Source of the DNA: an uncultured Granulosicoccaceae bacterium
GTDB taxonomy: Bacteria > Pseudomonadota > Gammaproteobacteria > CALCKW01
DNA length: 64,000 nt
Assembly: GCA_937965695.1 (NCBI GenBank)
Contig: CALCKW010000049.1
Location: 1-64,000 of the forward strand
Direction: 5' to 3'
This document shows positions 36,575-46,436 of this stretch, piece after piece. The notes under the pieces were generated by a model. That model was given only the letters and a program-made list of their open reading frames with translations. It did not search any database and had not been told where the DNA came from. Each line of letters opens with the position of its first letter. Within the stretch, counting starts at the first letter, position 1. Both the position numbers and the translations under genes were made by a program.

Positions 36575-37135
36575 TTAACTTGCAGACCACGACACCGTGT
36601 TCAAGTCGATGTAGTCGACCATCGCGTTGAACATCGGATACCACGTATTTTGGTCGTTCACACCTGCCACTGCATAGTCAAATTCTTTCTCGACCACAAA
36701 TAATTCTTCAAGATCATCAGGCCTTATCAAAACAAACTGACCAAATACAAGAGCACCCACATGACGCGTTTTAAATTGCAACCATAAAAAAGGTTTGTGC
36801 GCCGTGATTGCTTTGCGAATGCCTACTTGATCTCGTATTGACGGCATCTGATCACGCAAACCCTTTTCTACAATGGCTTCCTCTAACTGTTCGACTGAGA
36901 TAGTTTCTTCGAAGTAATTAATATTGTTGATTTGGCCTCGCACAAAATCGTTATCTGGCAGCAGCAATAGCGACTTGTACCTATCGAGGTCAGTCTTTAC
37001 GCTTTTAACCACCGAAGCGACTTTTCGAGTTGGAAAGCGGCCGGTTTTTGGATTGCGCTCAGTGATCCTCATATGAGTGCATGCTCCCATTAGGCTCATG
37101 GCTGACAAGAGAATTGATCTTCTAAAACCGTTCAT
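36575..37135 (-). CDS. hypothetical lipoprotein
   Basis: A 186-residue protein with an N-terminal signal (RRSILLSAMSLMGAC) whose Cys19 sits in a lipobox-like context. The mature part is mixed alpha/beta with no motif I recognise. Features include FVRGQINNINYFEETISVEQLEEAI and a C-terminal VDYIDLNTVSW. AAGGAA precedes the ATG, and codon use looks normal, so it is very probably real. The neighbours give no functional hint. Confidence 0.75.
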   Translation of the reverse strand: MNGFRRSILLSAMSLMGACTHMRITERNPKTGRFPTRKVASVVKSVKTDLDRYKSLLLLPDNDFVRGQINNINYFEETISVEQLEEAIVEKGLRDQMPSIRDQVGIRKAITAHKPFLWLQFKTRHVGALVFGQFVLIRPDDLEELFVVEKEFDYAVAGVNDQNTWYPMFNAMVDYIDLNTVSWSAS

Positions 37136-37408
37136 CGCTGTTCCTTTGCTGCGAGCTACTTCCCGATGGACCCCAATACGGCATTTGACGGATTACACCT
37201 CGGCCAAATTTTCTTTCAAAATACGATCCTGATTGCCGCGCAAATGCGGTTTATTTAAAAAATCATCAAATGTATCTGACTAATCTCAAGTTTCAGGAAA
37301 GCGAACGCATCGAAATAGATACAACGCCAACGCCGCCAATTGCACTGATGGCGTTGTTGAACAAAATACGCCATAGTGGCGACTCCCCGAATCAGCTCAG
37401 CCCTTTTT

Positions 37409-38275
37409 ATGCCCAGCAAAGCCACTCTTATCGGTACTATCGCCCTTGTTCTTTGGGGTTTGCTGGCCCTTTTTACAACGGAAACACAGGGCATTCCTCC
37501 GTTTCAATTGCTGGGTCTCAGTTTCGCCATTGCTAGTTTGCTAAGTATCTTGGCCATTCGTGCACAAGGACGCGCTGTTACACAGACTTGGCGTCAGCCT
37601 TGGATTGTTTGGTTACTGGGTATCGGTGGGCTGTTTGGATATCACTTGTTTTACTTTATTGCACTCGCCAACGCCCCGGCGTTGAACGCCAGCATGATTG
37701 CCTATCTCTGGCCGCTTCTGATTGTCCTCAGCTCTGCGCTATTGCCAGGAGAACGTGTTCGTTGGTATCACGTTGTCGGCGGATTAACCGGACTAGCAGG
37801 CACTTTCTCCCTGCTCGGTGGTGATTTCAAAAGTTTCAGTGGAGAGTACGGCAGTGGTTACATTGCTGCGCTGGCCTGTGCTTTTATTTGGACAGGCTAC
37901 TCGGTGCTTAATCGTTTTTTTAAAAAAGTGCCAACCGACATAGTGGCCGGATATTGCATAGGCACAACCGTTTTAGCCTTTGCCTGCCACTTAGTGTTGG
38001 AACAATGGGTGAGCCCAGGCGTCGCCCAGTGGGTGGCTATTATAGCCCTAGGAATAGGACCGGTTGGTGCAGCTTTTTTCTTGTGGGACTACGGGGTCAA
38101 ACACGGCAATATCCAATTGCTAGGTACGTTGTCTTATGGCACACCTATGTTATCGGCACTAATATTGATAACCACTGGCCGAGCGACAGCGACTCTTTCA
38201 GTCGTGTTCGGTTGTTTGCTGATAGTTGCTGCTGCCTGTTTAGCTTCCGGTTTTTGGAAAAAAACTCAAGCCTAA
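37409..38275 (+). CDS. EamA/DMT-family permease (YddG-like)
   Basis: A 288-residue protein with about ten helices. ALVLWGLLALFTTETQGIPPFQLLGLSFAIASLL and HLFYFIALANAPALNASMIAYLWPLLIVL resemble the YddG subgroup, which exports aromatic amino acids in enterobacteria. The start is placed at ATG 37409, immediately before the first helix; a GTG at 37376 would add 11 residues. Neither has a clear ribosome site. It is monocistronic, divergent from the lipoprotein gene and convergent with the MOSC gene. Confidence 0.85.
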   Translation: MPSKATLIGTIALVLWGLLALFTTETQGIPPFQLLGLSFAIASLLSILAIRAQGRAVTQTWRQPWIVWLLGIGGLFGYHLFYFIALANAPALNASMIAYLWPLLIVLSSALLPGERVRWYHVVGGLTGLAGTFSLLGGDFKSFSGEYGSGYIAALACAFIWTGYSVLNRFFKKVPTDIVAGYCIGTTVLAFACHLVLEQWVSPGVAQWVAIIALGIGPVGAAFFLWDYGVKHGNIQLLGTLSYGTPMLSALILITTGRATATLSVVFGCLLIVAAACLASGFWKKTQA

Positions 38276-38335
38276 GCCAATCTGGATTATTTAAACATTT
38301 AGCCGAAAAGCTTTAGAGCAACAGAGGAATAACTC

Positions 38336-38845
38336 TCAACACAAATCATCGTCGATCGGTTGATAAAAAACCTGATCTTCCAACGCTACGCTCCCGGATT
38401 CACAAACACGCGCGGTAATGCCTCCGTGCCCTCTCACTGCATTGTATCCGCCAGGACCCAAAAGCCGCTCCATTTTACTACAAGGGTGGCACATGCCAGT
38501 GTATTCCAAAAGAGCATCACCGACTTTAAAATACTTCCCTTTTAAAGCCAGCAGATTCAGCCCAGAAACAGCTATGTTCCGACGTAGAGTGGCTGGTTGA
38601 ACAGATTCAAGCCCGAGACAGCCAGCAATCACAGCCAGATGCTCAACCTGAATCAACGTGACTTGTCTAGGATTACCTGTTCTGCCAGAAAAGCGATCGC
38701 CATCGAGACCAACATCCACCAGTAACTCGACATGGGGAAGCTCAACGATCTTTTCACCGCGAGCAGGCCGAACACCGATCCACTTCACACGTCCGCGCTG
38801 TGGAAGTGTTAGCAGTAGTTTTTTAATGGGAATCAGTTCAGGCAT
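38336..38845 (-). CDS. MOSC-domain protein
   Basis: A 169-residue stand-alone MOSC (molybdenum cofactor sulfurase C-terminal) domain. DGDRFSGRTGNPRQVTLIQVEHLAVIAG, TLRRNIAVSGLNLLALKGKYFKVG and the cysteines of GMCHPCSKMERLLGPGGYNAVRGHGGI match this family. MOSC proteins bind molybdenum cofactor or transfer sulfur through a conserved Cys, and here that would be in CHPC. A molybdoenzyme partner is not visible nearby. Confidence 0.88.
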   Translation of the reverse strand: MPELIPIKKLLLTLPQRGRVKWIGVRPARGEKIVELPHVELLVDVGLDGDRFSGRTGNPRQVTLIQVEHLAVIAGCLGLESVQPATLRRNIAVSGLNLLALKGKYFKVGDALLEYTGMCHPCSKMERLLGPGGYNAVRGHGGITARVCESGSVALEDQVFYQPIDDDLC

Positions 38846-38960
38846 TGAACATGCGGTCAGTGTAACGATAACAAGAAGCAGATTAGCACTGTCCGGCGCT
38901 TTGAAAACAGGTTTTTCAGGGAAAGTGTTATGCTTCAGCGCCTAATCCCAAGCTAACCTG

Positions 38961-40457
38961 CTAGTCCAGCATTGCGATTTGTTTGTTCGTTACAGCGGAA
39001 GTAGCGCTTCTAACACCGTCTTCTGCCAACTTCACCTGATTACGTCCAGAATTTTTGGCTCTATAGAGGGCGTCATCAATACGCTGCAATAAACCCGTAA
39101 AACTTTCTTTGTTGTGCCGCTGCGCTACACCTATGCTAACCGTTATGTCGAGATTTAAATCGTCAAGCACTAGTGGTTGCTCGGCTACTGCCTGTAAAGC
39201 CACCTGCGCCACTTGGTAGGATTCTCTGCTGCCGCATTGTCGCAGCAAGATGCAAAACTCTTCCCCACCCCAACGACATATATAATCAGATGCTCGTATA
39301 TTTTTCTTCAATGTCTCAACCACATGCTTTATGGCTAAGTCACCCACCAGATGCCCGTGTTTATCATTGATAGATTTGAAGTGATCTATATCTACAAACA
39401 TCATGGACAAAGGCTGCTGTTTTCGCTCGCTCGCCACCATCGCGTCTGAAGCAAAGGCCTCAAATGCACGGCGATTATAAGCGCCTGTTAAACCGTCTAG
39501 GTGAGCTCGGTTTTCCAGATCTCGATGGTAGGGAAACAATACTCTATGCGCTAGACCCAAAACCAACAAAGCAATCGCTAAACTTGTAAGCAAGTTATAC
39601 AACAAGGTATGAAATATTGGGGCTAGCATCGCTTGCTCGCGTTGCTCAACCATCAAAAACCAATCAAGTTCTTCGATATAACGGCTGTTGAGAAAAACCT
39701 TGTCCTCACCGTTAAAGTAGTTTTTTGCCTGTTGCCCGCCATCCAATATTTCTTTAGATAGTTGGGATAATCCTTCGACGTCCTGAATACGGCTAGCGTT
39801 ACCATGGGGTTCTGAGCCAAGTTGGATATGACCAGCCTTATCGACAAAATATATAACTCGATTAAAAGTCTTACTGTAGTTTTGGATTATTTCGCTGACG
39901 GATTCAATGGCGAGCCCAACACCTATCGCTCCGATGAATTTCCCTTGTCGATCCAGCATGCGGAAATTGACAAAAACAGCTAATTTATTCTGGTTCGCAG
40001 CATCCTGATCAACATTTAATTCAAAATCAGCCCCTTTTTCGCGAAATCGAAAATACCAGCCGTCTTTTGGGTCTGCAGCACTCATTGTTTGCAGCAAGCC
40101 AGTAGGGTGATAATAATTACGTGTTTTTTCTGAGGCGAAAAACACCGTGAAGGCTTCATATTCGGCTTGGATTTTTCCCAAATATCGCGACATATCATTA
40201 ATGTTTCGCTCACCGCTAGCAACCCAATCATGCACAAAAGTATTGCTTGCCATCACAGAAGATATAAAAACAGGTCGCAGAAGATCACGCTGAATTTCAG
40301 AATAGATAGTGTTACCCACAAGCGGTAAGGTGCTGTCGGTGAGCTGATTGCGAATCGCTTCTCTGGAGACCAAGAAACTGGCGAAGCTTGTCCCCAACAT
40401 ACCGAACAACAAGATAACGGCTATGGCCGTTAAAACCCTCTTTTTGCGTTGAAACAT
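38961..40457 (-). CDS. membrane diguanylate cyclase with periplasmic Cache-type sensor
   Basis: A 498-residue protein. TM1 is at about 9-31, a periplasmic dCACHE-like sensor spans 35-275 (FRMLDRQGKFIGAIGVGLAIESVSEII; YIEELDWFLMVEQ), TM2 is at about 283-305, and a GGDEF domain fills 318-485. The active-site motif is GGEEF (397-401), with DGLTGAYNRRAFE and FVDIDHFKSIND also intact. An RxxD inhibitory site (RASD, 388-391) lies at the standard distance. It therefore should make cyclic-di-GMP in response to an external small ligand, with product inhibition. No EAL domain. Confidence 0.93.
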   Translation of the reverse strand: MFQRKKRVLTAIAVILLFGMLGTSFASFLVSREAIRNQLTDSTLPLVGNTIYSEIQRDLLRPVFISSVMASNTFVHDWVASGERNINDMSRYLGKIQAEYEAFTVFFASEKTRNYYHPTGLLQTMSAADPKDGWYFRFREKGADFELNVDQDAANQNKLAVFVNFRMLDRQGKFIGAIGVGLAIESVSEIIQNYSKTFNRVIYFVDKAGHIQLGSEPHGNASRIQDVEGLSQLSKEILDGGQQAKNYFNGEDKVFLNSRYIEELDWFLMVEQREQAMLAPIFHTLLYNLLTSLAIALLVLGLAHRVLFPYHRDLENRAHLDGLTGAYNRRAFEAFASDAMVASERKQQPLSMMFVDIDHFKSINDKHGHLVGDLAIKHVVETLKKNIRASDYICRWGGEEFCILLRQCGSRESYQVAQVALQAVAEQPLVLDDLNLDITVSIGVAQRHNKESFTGLLQRIDDALYRAKNSGRNQVKLAEDGVRSATSAVTNKQIAMLD

Positions 40458-40785
40458 CTATTAAATCTCTGGACGAGGTCTGTTGAGAGAGCTTCGGCAA
40501 AAAATCCGGGCTCCCTACAAAGTAGCCTTATGCGGCTTAAACACAAAACAAAGCAAGTACTAGTCCAACTTAGCTTATCCCCCTGTCAACAACCCATAAG
40601 CTGCGGGCGGGCAAAACAGGCTTTACAAAGTACACGCAAGTTAATAACGTCAATGACTACAGATAGTTAGCCCAATCTCAGTCGGGCTTTGGAATCAACC
40701 ACGGGTCAACAACACTTGCGACGAGCTTCTCGCCAAAATGTTATCCTTCAACCTTTAAAAGCACCCTTTCCGGAACACTTGCATC
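40458..40785. other. divergent promoter region of diguanylate cyclase and glcD
   Basis: 328 bp without a supportable gene. It should hold the promoters of the minus-strand cyclase gene and the plus-strand glycolate oxidase operon. I see no strong palindrome or RNA-like structure. The small open frames here lack ribosome sites and recognisable sequence. Confidence 0.5.
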
Positions 40786-42276
40786 ATGAGTTTGGATAAT
40801 CACGTCGATCCAATGGATCCCGCTCTACGCGCTCGCTTTATAGAAGCACTGACGCCCCTTTTGCCCGTGCATTGCTTGTACACCGAAGAAAACCAATTAC
40901 GCCCCTTTGAGAGCGACGGCCTAGCGGTCTATAGGAGACGACCATCGGTGGTGGCTTTGCCTGAGACTGTTGATCAGATACAAGCAATACTGCAGATTTG
41001 CCGAGATATGAAGATTCCTGTCGTTGCTCGCGGTGCAGGTACCGGCCTTTCGGGCGGTGCGCTGCCACGACCTGATGGGCTGACTTTAGGCCTCAGTAAG
41101 TTCAACAAAATTTTGCATATCGACGCTGACAACACCCTCGCCGTGGTGCAGCCAGGGGTACGCAATTTGGCCATTTCCGAAGCTGCAGCACCCCACGGAC
41201 TCTATTACGCCCCTGACCCATCATCTCAAATAGCCTGTTCGATTGGCGGTAACGTCGCTGAGAATGCGGGAGGCGTTCACTGCCTCAAGTATGGTTTGAC
41301 CGTGCACAACGTTGTGCAAGTGAAAGTCGTGACTATTGACGGCGATTTATTGACAATAGGTGGAAGCTCTCTAGACACCCCGGGCTTCGACTTGCTGGCA
41401 CTGATGCACGGATCCGAGGGGTTGCTTGCAGTGGTCGTTGAGGTGACCGTTAAGCTATTGCCTGCGCCGCCAGTTGCCAAAGTCCTGTTAGCCGCTTTTG
41501 ACGACGTGCAAAAAGCGGGCGACACAGTCGCAGAAATTATAGCCGCGGGTATCATCCCCGCTGGTTTAGAGATGATGGACAACGCGGCCATTGTTGCAGC
41601 AGATGCCTTTGCAAAATGTGGCTACCCGACAGATGCCCAAGCACTGTTCCTGTGTGAGTTAGACGGCTCTGCCGAGGAAGTTGAAGAACAGATGGCGCAA
41701 GTGATTGCACTTGTTGAGGCCGGAGGTGCTACGCAACACCGCGTGGCAGCCGATGAAACAGAGCGCTCAAAACTGTGGAAAGGCCGAAAATCAGCCTTTC
41801 CAGCAGTGGGTAGAATATCTCCAGATTATTACTGCATGGATGGCACTATCCCACGATCAAAGCTGGCCTTCGTTTTAAATAGGATGCGCGAATTGTCAGA
41901 AGAATACGAATTAGAAATCGCGAACGTTTTCCACGCAGGAGACGGCAACCTGCACCCTTTAATCCTGTTTGATGCGTCTGTAGAGGGCCAATTGGCGAAG
42001 ACGGAAGAAATGGGTGGGAAAATTTTAGAACTGTGCGTAGAAGTGGGCGGCACCATAACGGGCGAACACGGTGTCGGCATGGAAAAAATAAACCAAATGT
42101 GTGTGCAATTCGGCCGTGATGAAATCACTCAATTTCACGCACTTAAAGCCGCATTCGATCCCGACGGATTGCTCAACCCGGGTAAAGCAATTCCAACACT
42201 GCAACGCTGTGCTGAGTTTGGTGCGCTTCATGTACATGGCGGAGAAGTCCCGCACCCTGAGTTGGAGCGCTTCTAA
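40786..42276 (+). CDS. glcD: glycolate oxidase subunit GlcD (FAD-linked)
   Basis: A 496-residue FAD subunit of glycolate dehydrogenase, which oxidises glycolate to glyoxylate. The VAO-type FAD domain is visible as PVVARGAGTGLSGGALP and AENAGGVHCLKYGLTVHNV, and the C-terminal metal/substrate region as NVFHAGDGNLHPL and GEHGVGMEK. It is the first gene of glcDEF, and its stop overlaps glcE as TAATG. No GlcC-type regulator or malate synthase gene is adjacent. Confidence 0.94.
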   Translation: MSLDNHVDPMDPALRARFIEALTPLLPVHCLYTEENQLRPFESDGLAVYRRRPSVVALPETVDQIQAILQICRDMKIPVVARGAGTGLSGGALPRPDGLTLGLSKFNKILHIDADNTLAVVQPGVRNLAISEAAAPHGLYYAPDPSSQIACSIGGNVAENAGGVHCLKYGLTVHNVVQVKVVTIDGDLLTIGGSSLDTPGFDLLALMHGSEGLLAVVVEVTVKLLPAPPVAKVLLAAFDDVQKAGDTVAEIIAAGIIPAGLEMMDNAAIVAADAFAKCGYPTDAQALFLCELDGSAEEVEEQMAQVIALVEAGGATQHRVAADETERSKLWKGRKSAFPAVGRISPDYYCMDGTIPRSKLAFVLNRMRELSEEYELEIANVFHAGDGNLHPLILFDASVEGQLAKTEEMGGKILELCVEVGGTITGEHGVGMEKINQMCVQFGRDEITQFHALKAAFDPDGLLNPGKAIPTLQRCAEFGALHVHGGEVPHPELERF

Positions 42277-43343
42277 TGACCGATCAAGATTTGAGCAGTC
42301 AGCTGCAACAGCAAGTTTTGCACGCCAGCGCCGAAAAACAGAAATTGGAAATTCGTGGCGGGAACAGTAAGTCCTTTTACGGACGGCAACAACGCCCTGA
42401 AGCACAACTACTCGAGGTCGGAGGTCACACAGGTGTGATCAACTACCAACCAGCGGAGCTGGTGCTCACGGTTCGTACAGGTACTCCGCTCTCAGAGATT
42501 AATGCTTTATTGGAAGCTAACCATCAGGTTCTTCCCTTTGAGCCCCCTGCTTTCGGTTCAGACGCGACACTCGGTGGGACTCTGGCCTGCGGTCTCTCGG
42601 GTCCATCTCGCCCTTATGAAGGCTCGGCTAGAGATCATATTCTTGGCTTGCAATTGCTTAACGGCAAGGGACAGGTATTGCGTTTTGGTGGTGAAGTGAT
42701 GAAAAACGTTGCTGGCTACGACACGTCGAGATTGATGGTGGGAGCCTTCGGCACTTTGGGTGTTCTGCTCGAGGCCTCGATGAAAGTTTTACCTGCAGCA
42801 GCAACACAACACACACTCGTACACGAAACAACCGAGAGCGAGGCGCTGACTCAAATCGATAGACTGCGCAGTCGCTACCTGCCAGTAACCGCGTGGTGTT
42901 ATGCCGAAGGCCGTGCATTCACACGCTTGTCAGGCAGTAAGCAAAACGTCGCGGCTGTATGCAAAACACTCGGCGGTGAGACATTAGCCAGAGCAGATGT
43001 TCGCTGGCGTGAATTACGCGAACACCAGTTACCTTTCTTCAATGACCCAAGGCCATTGTGGCGTCTCTCACTGCCGTCGGGTACACCTCCAATAGACCTA
43101 TCAGGACGGCAGCTACTCGATTGGGGCGGCTGCCAGCGCTGGCTTCTCAGCGATGCGGATGCTCCACTTATTCAAAGTAAGTGTCGCGAGGCCGGTGGTC
43201 ACGCTGAATTGTTTCGCGATGCAGGTAGCATCGATGTTTTTCAAGATCTCGACGCGAGCTTAATCCCGTTACACCAGAGAATCAAAGCCAGCTTTGACCC
43301 TGACGGGCTGTTTAATCCTGGCCGCATATCGGCGGAGTGGTAA
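42276..43343 (+). CDS. glcE: glycolate oxidase subunit GlcE
   Basis: A 355-residue second FAD-binding subunit, shorter than GlcD. IRGGNSKSFYGR, VLTVRTGTPLSEINALLEANHQVLPFEPP, and LRFGGEVMKNVAGYDTSRLMVGAFGTLGVL are characteristic of GlcE. It overlaps glcD by one base and ends 4 bp before the chosen glcF start. It works with GlcD and GlcF as a membrane-associated complex passing electrons to quinone. Confidence 0.94.
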   Translation: MTDQDLSSQLQQQVLHASAEKQKLEIRGGNSKSFYGRQQRPEAQLLEVGGHTGVINYQPAELVLTVRTGTPLSEINALLEANHQVLPFEPPAFGSDATLGGTLACGLSGPSRPYEGSARDHILGLQLLNGKGQVLRFGGEVMKNVAGYDTSRLMVGAFGTLGVLLEASMKVLPAAATQHTLVHETTESEALTQIDRLRSRYLPVTAWCYAEGRAFTRLSGSKQNVAAVCKTLGGETLARADVRWRELREHQLPFFNDPRPLWRLSLPSGTPPIDLSGRQLLDWGGCQRWLLSDADAPLIQSKCREAGGHAELFRDAGSIDVFQDLDASLIPLHQRIKASFDPDGLFNPGRISAEW

Positions 43344-43347
43344 GTAC

Positions 43348-44580
43348 ATGCAGATTTCTATAGAACCTGGCCTTCGCGAAACCGAAGCCGGTAAACACGC
43401 TGAGAGCATATTACGCAAATGCGTGCATTGTGGTTTTTGCCTAGCCACATGCCCTACCTACAATCTGCTCGGTGACGAGCTGGACAGTCCGCGCGGGCGC
43501 ATTTACCAGATTAAGTCTGTTTTGGAAGGTGAGCCTGCAAGCGACAGCATCCAGCTGCATTTAGATCGTTGCTTAACTTGTCGATCTTGTGAAACGACTT
43601 GCCCCAGTGGCGTGCAGTACCATGACCTGCTCGATTTAGGTCGTGGGCTTGTTGAAAAACAACTACCGCGAAGTGCACCACAAAGAGCGCTGCGGTGGGC
43701 ACTGCGGACCTTTGTGTCAAATCCTAAACTCATGACCCCGGCGCTGCGCCTCGGCCAATTGTTCAGACCAGTAATGCCTGCCGCTCTAAAGAGCCATGTA
43801 CCCCCTTGGCGTACACCTGGCACTTGGCCTTTGCCCAAGCACACTAGAAAAATGCTCGTTCTCGCCGGCTGCGTACAACCCGGTGCGCAACCACGAACCA
43901 ACGCTGCCACCGCTCGTGTGCTCGATAAACTTGGCATAAGCTTAATTACCGCACCTGAAGCGGGATGCTGCGGCGCCGTTCGCCATCATCTCAACGATCA
44001 AGAAGGTGGACTGACAAACATGCGGCGCAATATCGATGCATGGTGGCCTCATATAGAATCAGGCGTCGAGGCAATCGTAATGACCGCTAGTGGCTGCGGA
44101 GCACAGGTTCAAGACTATGGGAAGCTGCTGGCCGGGGAATCTGACTATGCCGATAAAGCAGCACGTGTGTCTGAGCTGTGCAGAGATATCTCTCAAATTA
44201 TCGCAGCAGAAGATCTCAGCCCACTCAAAGTCGACAGTAAAAAACACGGCCTCGTCGCTTATCATCCGCCTTGCAGCTTGCAACACGGCCAACAGTTGCC
44301 TGACATCGTTGAAAACCAACTAAAAGAACTAGGGTTTGATTTGACCCCTGTGGCCGACAAGCACCTTTGTTGCGGCTCTGCTGGCACCTATTCTATTTTA
44401 CAAAAAGATTTATCTCAGCAATTGCTCGAGAACAAAATTGACGCCTTAGAAGCAGGCAGGCCTGACATCATAGTGAGCGCGAATATTGGATGTTTAATGC
44501 ACATAGAGACAGCAACCGAAATACCTGTGGTGCATTGGATAGAACTATTGGATGAACAAAGCCTTGATACTGAACAGTAA
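43348..44580 (+). CDS. glcF: glycolate oxidase iron-sulfur subunit GlcF
   Basis: A 410-residue protein. Two [4Fe-4S] motifs, CVHCGFCLATCP and CLTCRSCETTCP, lie in the first 90 residues. Two CCG domains follow, with AGCCGAVRHH and LCCGSAGTYS. ATG 43348 is chosen, 4 bp after the glcE stop; a longer in-frame start would overlap glcE without a ribosome site. It carries electrons from the flavin subunits. Confidence 0.94.
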   Translation: MQISIEPGLRETEAGKHAESILRKCVHCGFCLATCPTYNLLGDELDSPRGRIYQIKSVLEGEPASDSIQLHLDRCLTCRSCETTCPSGVQYHDLLDLGRGLVEKQLPRSAPQRALRWALRTFVSNPKLMTPALRLGQLFRPVMPAALKSHVPPWRTPGTWPLPKHTRKMLVLAGCVQPGAQPRTNAATARVLDKLGISLITAPEAGCCGAVRHHLNDQEGGLTNMRRNIDAWWPHIESGVEAIVMTASGCGAQVQDYGKLLAGESDYADKAARVSELCRDISQIIAAEDLSPLKVDSKKHGLVAYHPPCSLQHGQQLPDIVENQLKELGFDLTPVADKHLCCGSAGTYSILQKDLSQQLLENKIDALEAGRPDIIVSANIGCLMHIETATEIPVVHWIELLDEQSLDTEQ

Positions 44581-44614
44581 AACATTTGAGCGTCAAATAG
44601 GCACCGGCTAAAAA

Positions 44615-44643
44615 AACCATGCTTGTCTCCTGCAGGCATGGTT
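44615..44643. terminator. hairpin after glcF
   Basis: AACCATGC and GCATGGTT form an 8-bp stem with a 13-nt loop, 34 bp past the glcF stop. An A-run precedes it and no T-run follows on the plus strand, so termination efficiency is doubtful. Confidence 0.35.
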
Positions 44644-44800
44644 CAGCGCCCCAATCCGAGTACTGAATGCGCCCTAAAGACAAAAGAACAACCAAGAAGT
44701 TCAACGATAAATTGCTGCAAACAAGCAACTAAAATTGGAATTTTTCCTGAATTTTAAAGACTAAGAACGCTACACTACTGTTTTTATTTGGAGTGCAGTG

Positions 44801-45286
44801 ATGCAGCGCCCTGTCATTGTTTTCATCGCTATTGTTGCCGCCGTCGCAGGTTTTTTGATATCACAGAAAAATGCCCCGTTGCCCGCGCAAACAGCAAAAG
44901 TATACGCCAGTGATTTGGCTGGAGAAGCTGTCGATGTAACCGCCGGCAGCGGCAAACTCAAGCTGGTAAATTTTTGGGCCAGCTGGTGTGCACCCTGCGT
45001 AGAGGAGCTACCGTTACTAGAGTCTTATGCTAAAGACAATACCGACACCCTAGAAGTGCTAGCTGTCGCAATCGACACCTTAGCGCATGTCAATGAGTTT
45101 CTAGAGAAACACCCTTTAGAATTACCAGTAGCAGTCGGCACCAGCTACGCCACAGAGCTGATGGTAGATTGGGGCAATGACATCACCGCCCTGCCTTTTA
45201 CCGCATTGTTAGATGCCGATGGCAACTTAGTTAGAGTGCACAGCGGTGCTTTTGACGCAAAGGCCTTAGACGCGTTTGTCCATTGA
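44801..45286 (+). CDS. TlpA/ResA-like thioredoxin-fold protein
   Basis: A 161-residue protein with an N-terminal membrane anchor (VIVFIAIVAAVAGFLIS) and a thioredoxin fold facing the periplasm. The active site is FWASWCAPCVEELP, and the cis-proline region is ITALPFTALLDADG. It probably reduces periplasmic disulfides, for example in cytochrome c maturation or envelope stress. ATG 44801, 8 bp after GGAG, is preferred to the GTG one codon upstream. It is monocistronic and convergent with the DUF2059-like gene. Confidence 0.88.
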   Translation: MQRPVIVFIAIVAAVAGFLISQKNAPLPAQTAKVYASDLAGEAVDVTAGSGKLKLVNFWASWCAPCVEELPLLESYAKDNTDTLEVLAVAIDTLAHVNEFLEKHPLELPVAVGTSYATELMVDWGNDITALPFTALLDADGNLVRVHSGAFDAKALDAFVH

Positions 45287-45298
45287 GAAATCGTCCAT

Positions 45299-45327
45299 AA
45301 AAAAAAGGCAGTCCAATGCGGACTGCC
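45299..45327 (-). terminator. rho-independent terminator of the DUF2059-like gene
   Basis: GGCAGTCC and GGACTGCC form an 8-bp GC-rich stem with a 5-nt loop (45307-45327). On the minus strand it is followed directly by eight T residues (45299-45306). It lies 75 bp beyond the stop of the gene at 45403 and 12 bp after the convergent TlpA gene's stop. Confidence 0.75.
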
Positions 45328-45402
45328 CATTCTGATTGCGATCAAATTTTCTCGATTGACCAACAACGACTAGGTCGTTTTTTCTCTGGTTTTTCGATGA
45401 CA

Positions 45403-46212
45403 CTAGCCTTCGTCGTTTAATGAATCCCCTACAGAAACATTGGCCGTTCTCTCATCGATAGAGTCCGCATAGTCTAGTCCTTGGAAATAAAACGCGACCG
45501 CCGCGACATCGATAAAGGCATCGTGAACAGCATTTGAAAACCTGAGGTAGGATTCACGTCCAACGAAGGTCGCTACCTGCTGGAGTTCGTCCTCATTGAA
45601 CGCTTTGTAAGCGATAGTCAGTTGATCGACGTGGTGCTCTCGAAAAGCGGCTGCAAATTGCTCTTTGTGCTTGGTCTGCATCAGTTCGACGTCTTCTATC
45701 GACCGATGCAGATCTTTGTTCTCAACGGTATTCACCGCTACGACCATGCTTTTAGCCATCTCCAAACCAATACGCAAACTGATATCAACGAGCTCAGCAC
45801 GATCTACGATGTCGTAGATCAGCGCTTTTCGCTGTGCTTCAATTGCGACCGATTTAGCCGCATCAGCTAGAAGATAAGATTTGGGATTGGCATGTGCAAA
45901 GGCCATTTTTTTACCCAGCGGAGTCTCAAACCACTCCCCTACAAAAAGCTTGTCTTCAAAGGTGAGTGCCTCTAGGGCCTCTAAGGCCGCACTGTTAAAC
46001 TGATCGACATATGGTTCTGATACTTCTTCTGACTCTAACTCAGCGTCCAGCACAGCCTCTGGCATCTGTTCAAAGACAAAGGCGTAGTGACCTCGGTTAC
46101 CCGACAGATCAAAGAGTTTTGCCGCGTCGTAAGCAGGTGCTGAAAAACAAACACTAGAGAACAAAAATGCAGGCACCAGAAATGCACGGCGCAGTGTGAA
46201 ACGTATGGCCAT
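45403..46212 (-). CDS. secreted DUF2059-like protein with two domain copies
   Basis: A 269-residue protein with a signal peptide (RRAFLVPAFLFSSVCFSAPA). The mature part appears to hold two copies of the DUF2059 pattern. The first has LTFEDKLFVGEWFETPLGKKMAFA, and the second AFNEDELQQVATFVGRESYLRFSNAV, about 140 residues apart. DUF2059 proteins are small periplasmic proteins of unknown function. ATG 46212 follows AAAGGAAAAACTAGG; the longer frame to 46284 has no comparable site and would bury the signal peptide. Confidence 0.7.
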   Translation of the reverse strand: MAIRFTLRRAFLVPAFLFSSVCFSAPAYDAAKLFDLSGNRGHYAFVFEQMPEAVLDAELESEEVSEPYVDQFNSAALEALEALTFEDKLFVGEWFETPLGKKMAFAHANPKSYLLADAAKSVAIEAQRKALIYDIVDRAELVDISLRIGLEMAKSMVVAVNTVENKDLHRSIEDVELMQTKHKEQFAAAFREHHVDQLTIAYKAFNEDELQQVATFVGRESYLRFSNAVHDAFIDVAAVAFYFQGLDYADSIDERTANVSVGDSLNDEG

Positions 46213-46436
46213 CCTAGTTTTTCCTTTACGGCTTAAGCTAGGGTTTGCGGCGTTTGATAGTGATACTTTATTACTACAATACAAGGGTTTTCCGCTTCAG
46301 GAATTGCGAGAGCCCGCTTGGGTAGCTGGAGTACCGCAACACTTATATGCACCGCAGAGCGCACTACTTGGAAACCCATCAAAATGTAATTTAACAGTTC
46401 AGCCATTACTAAATATTGAGACTTTTTAGCGCTGCT

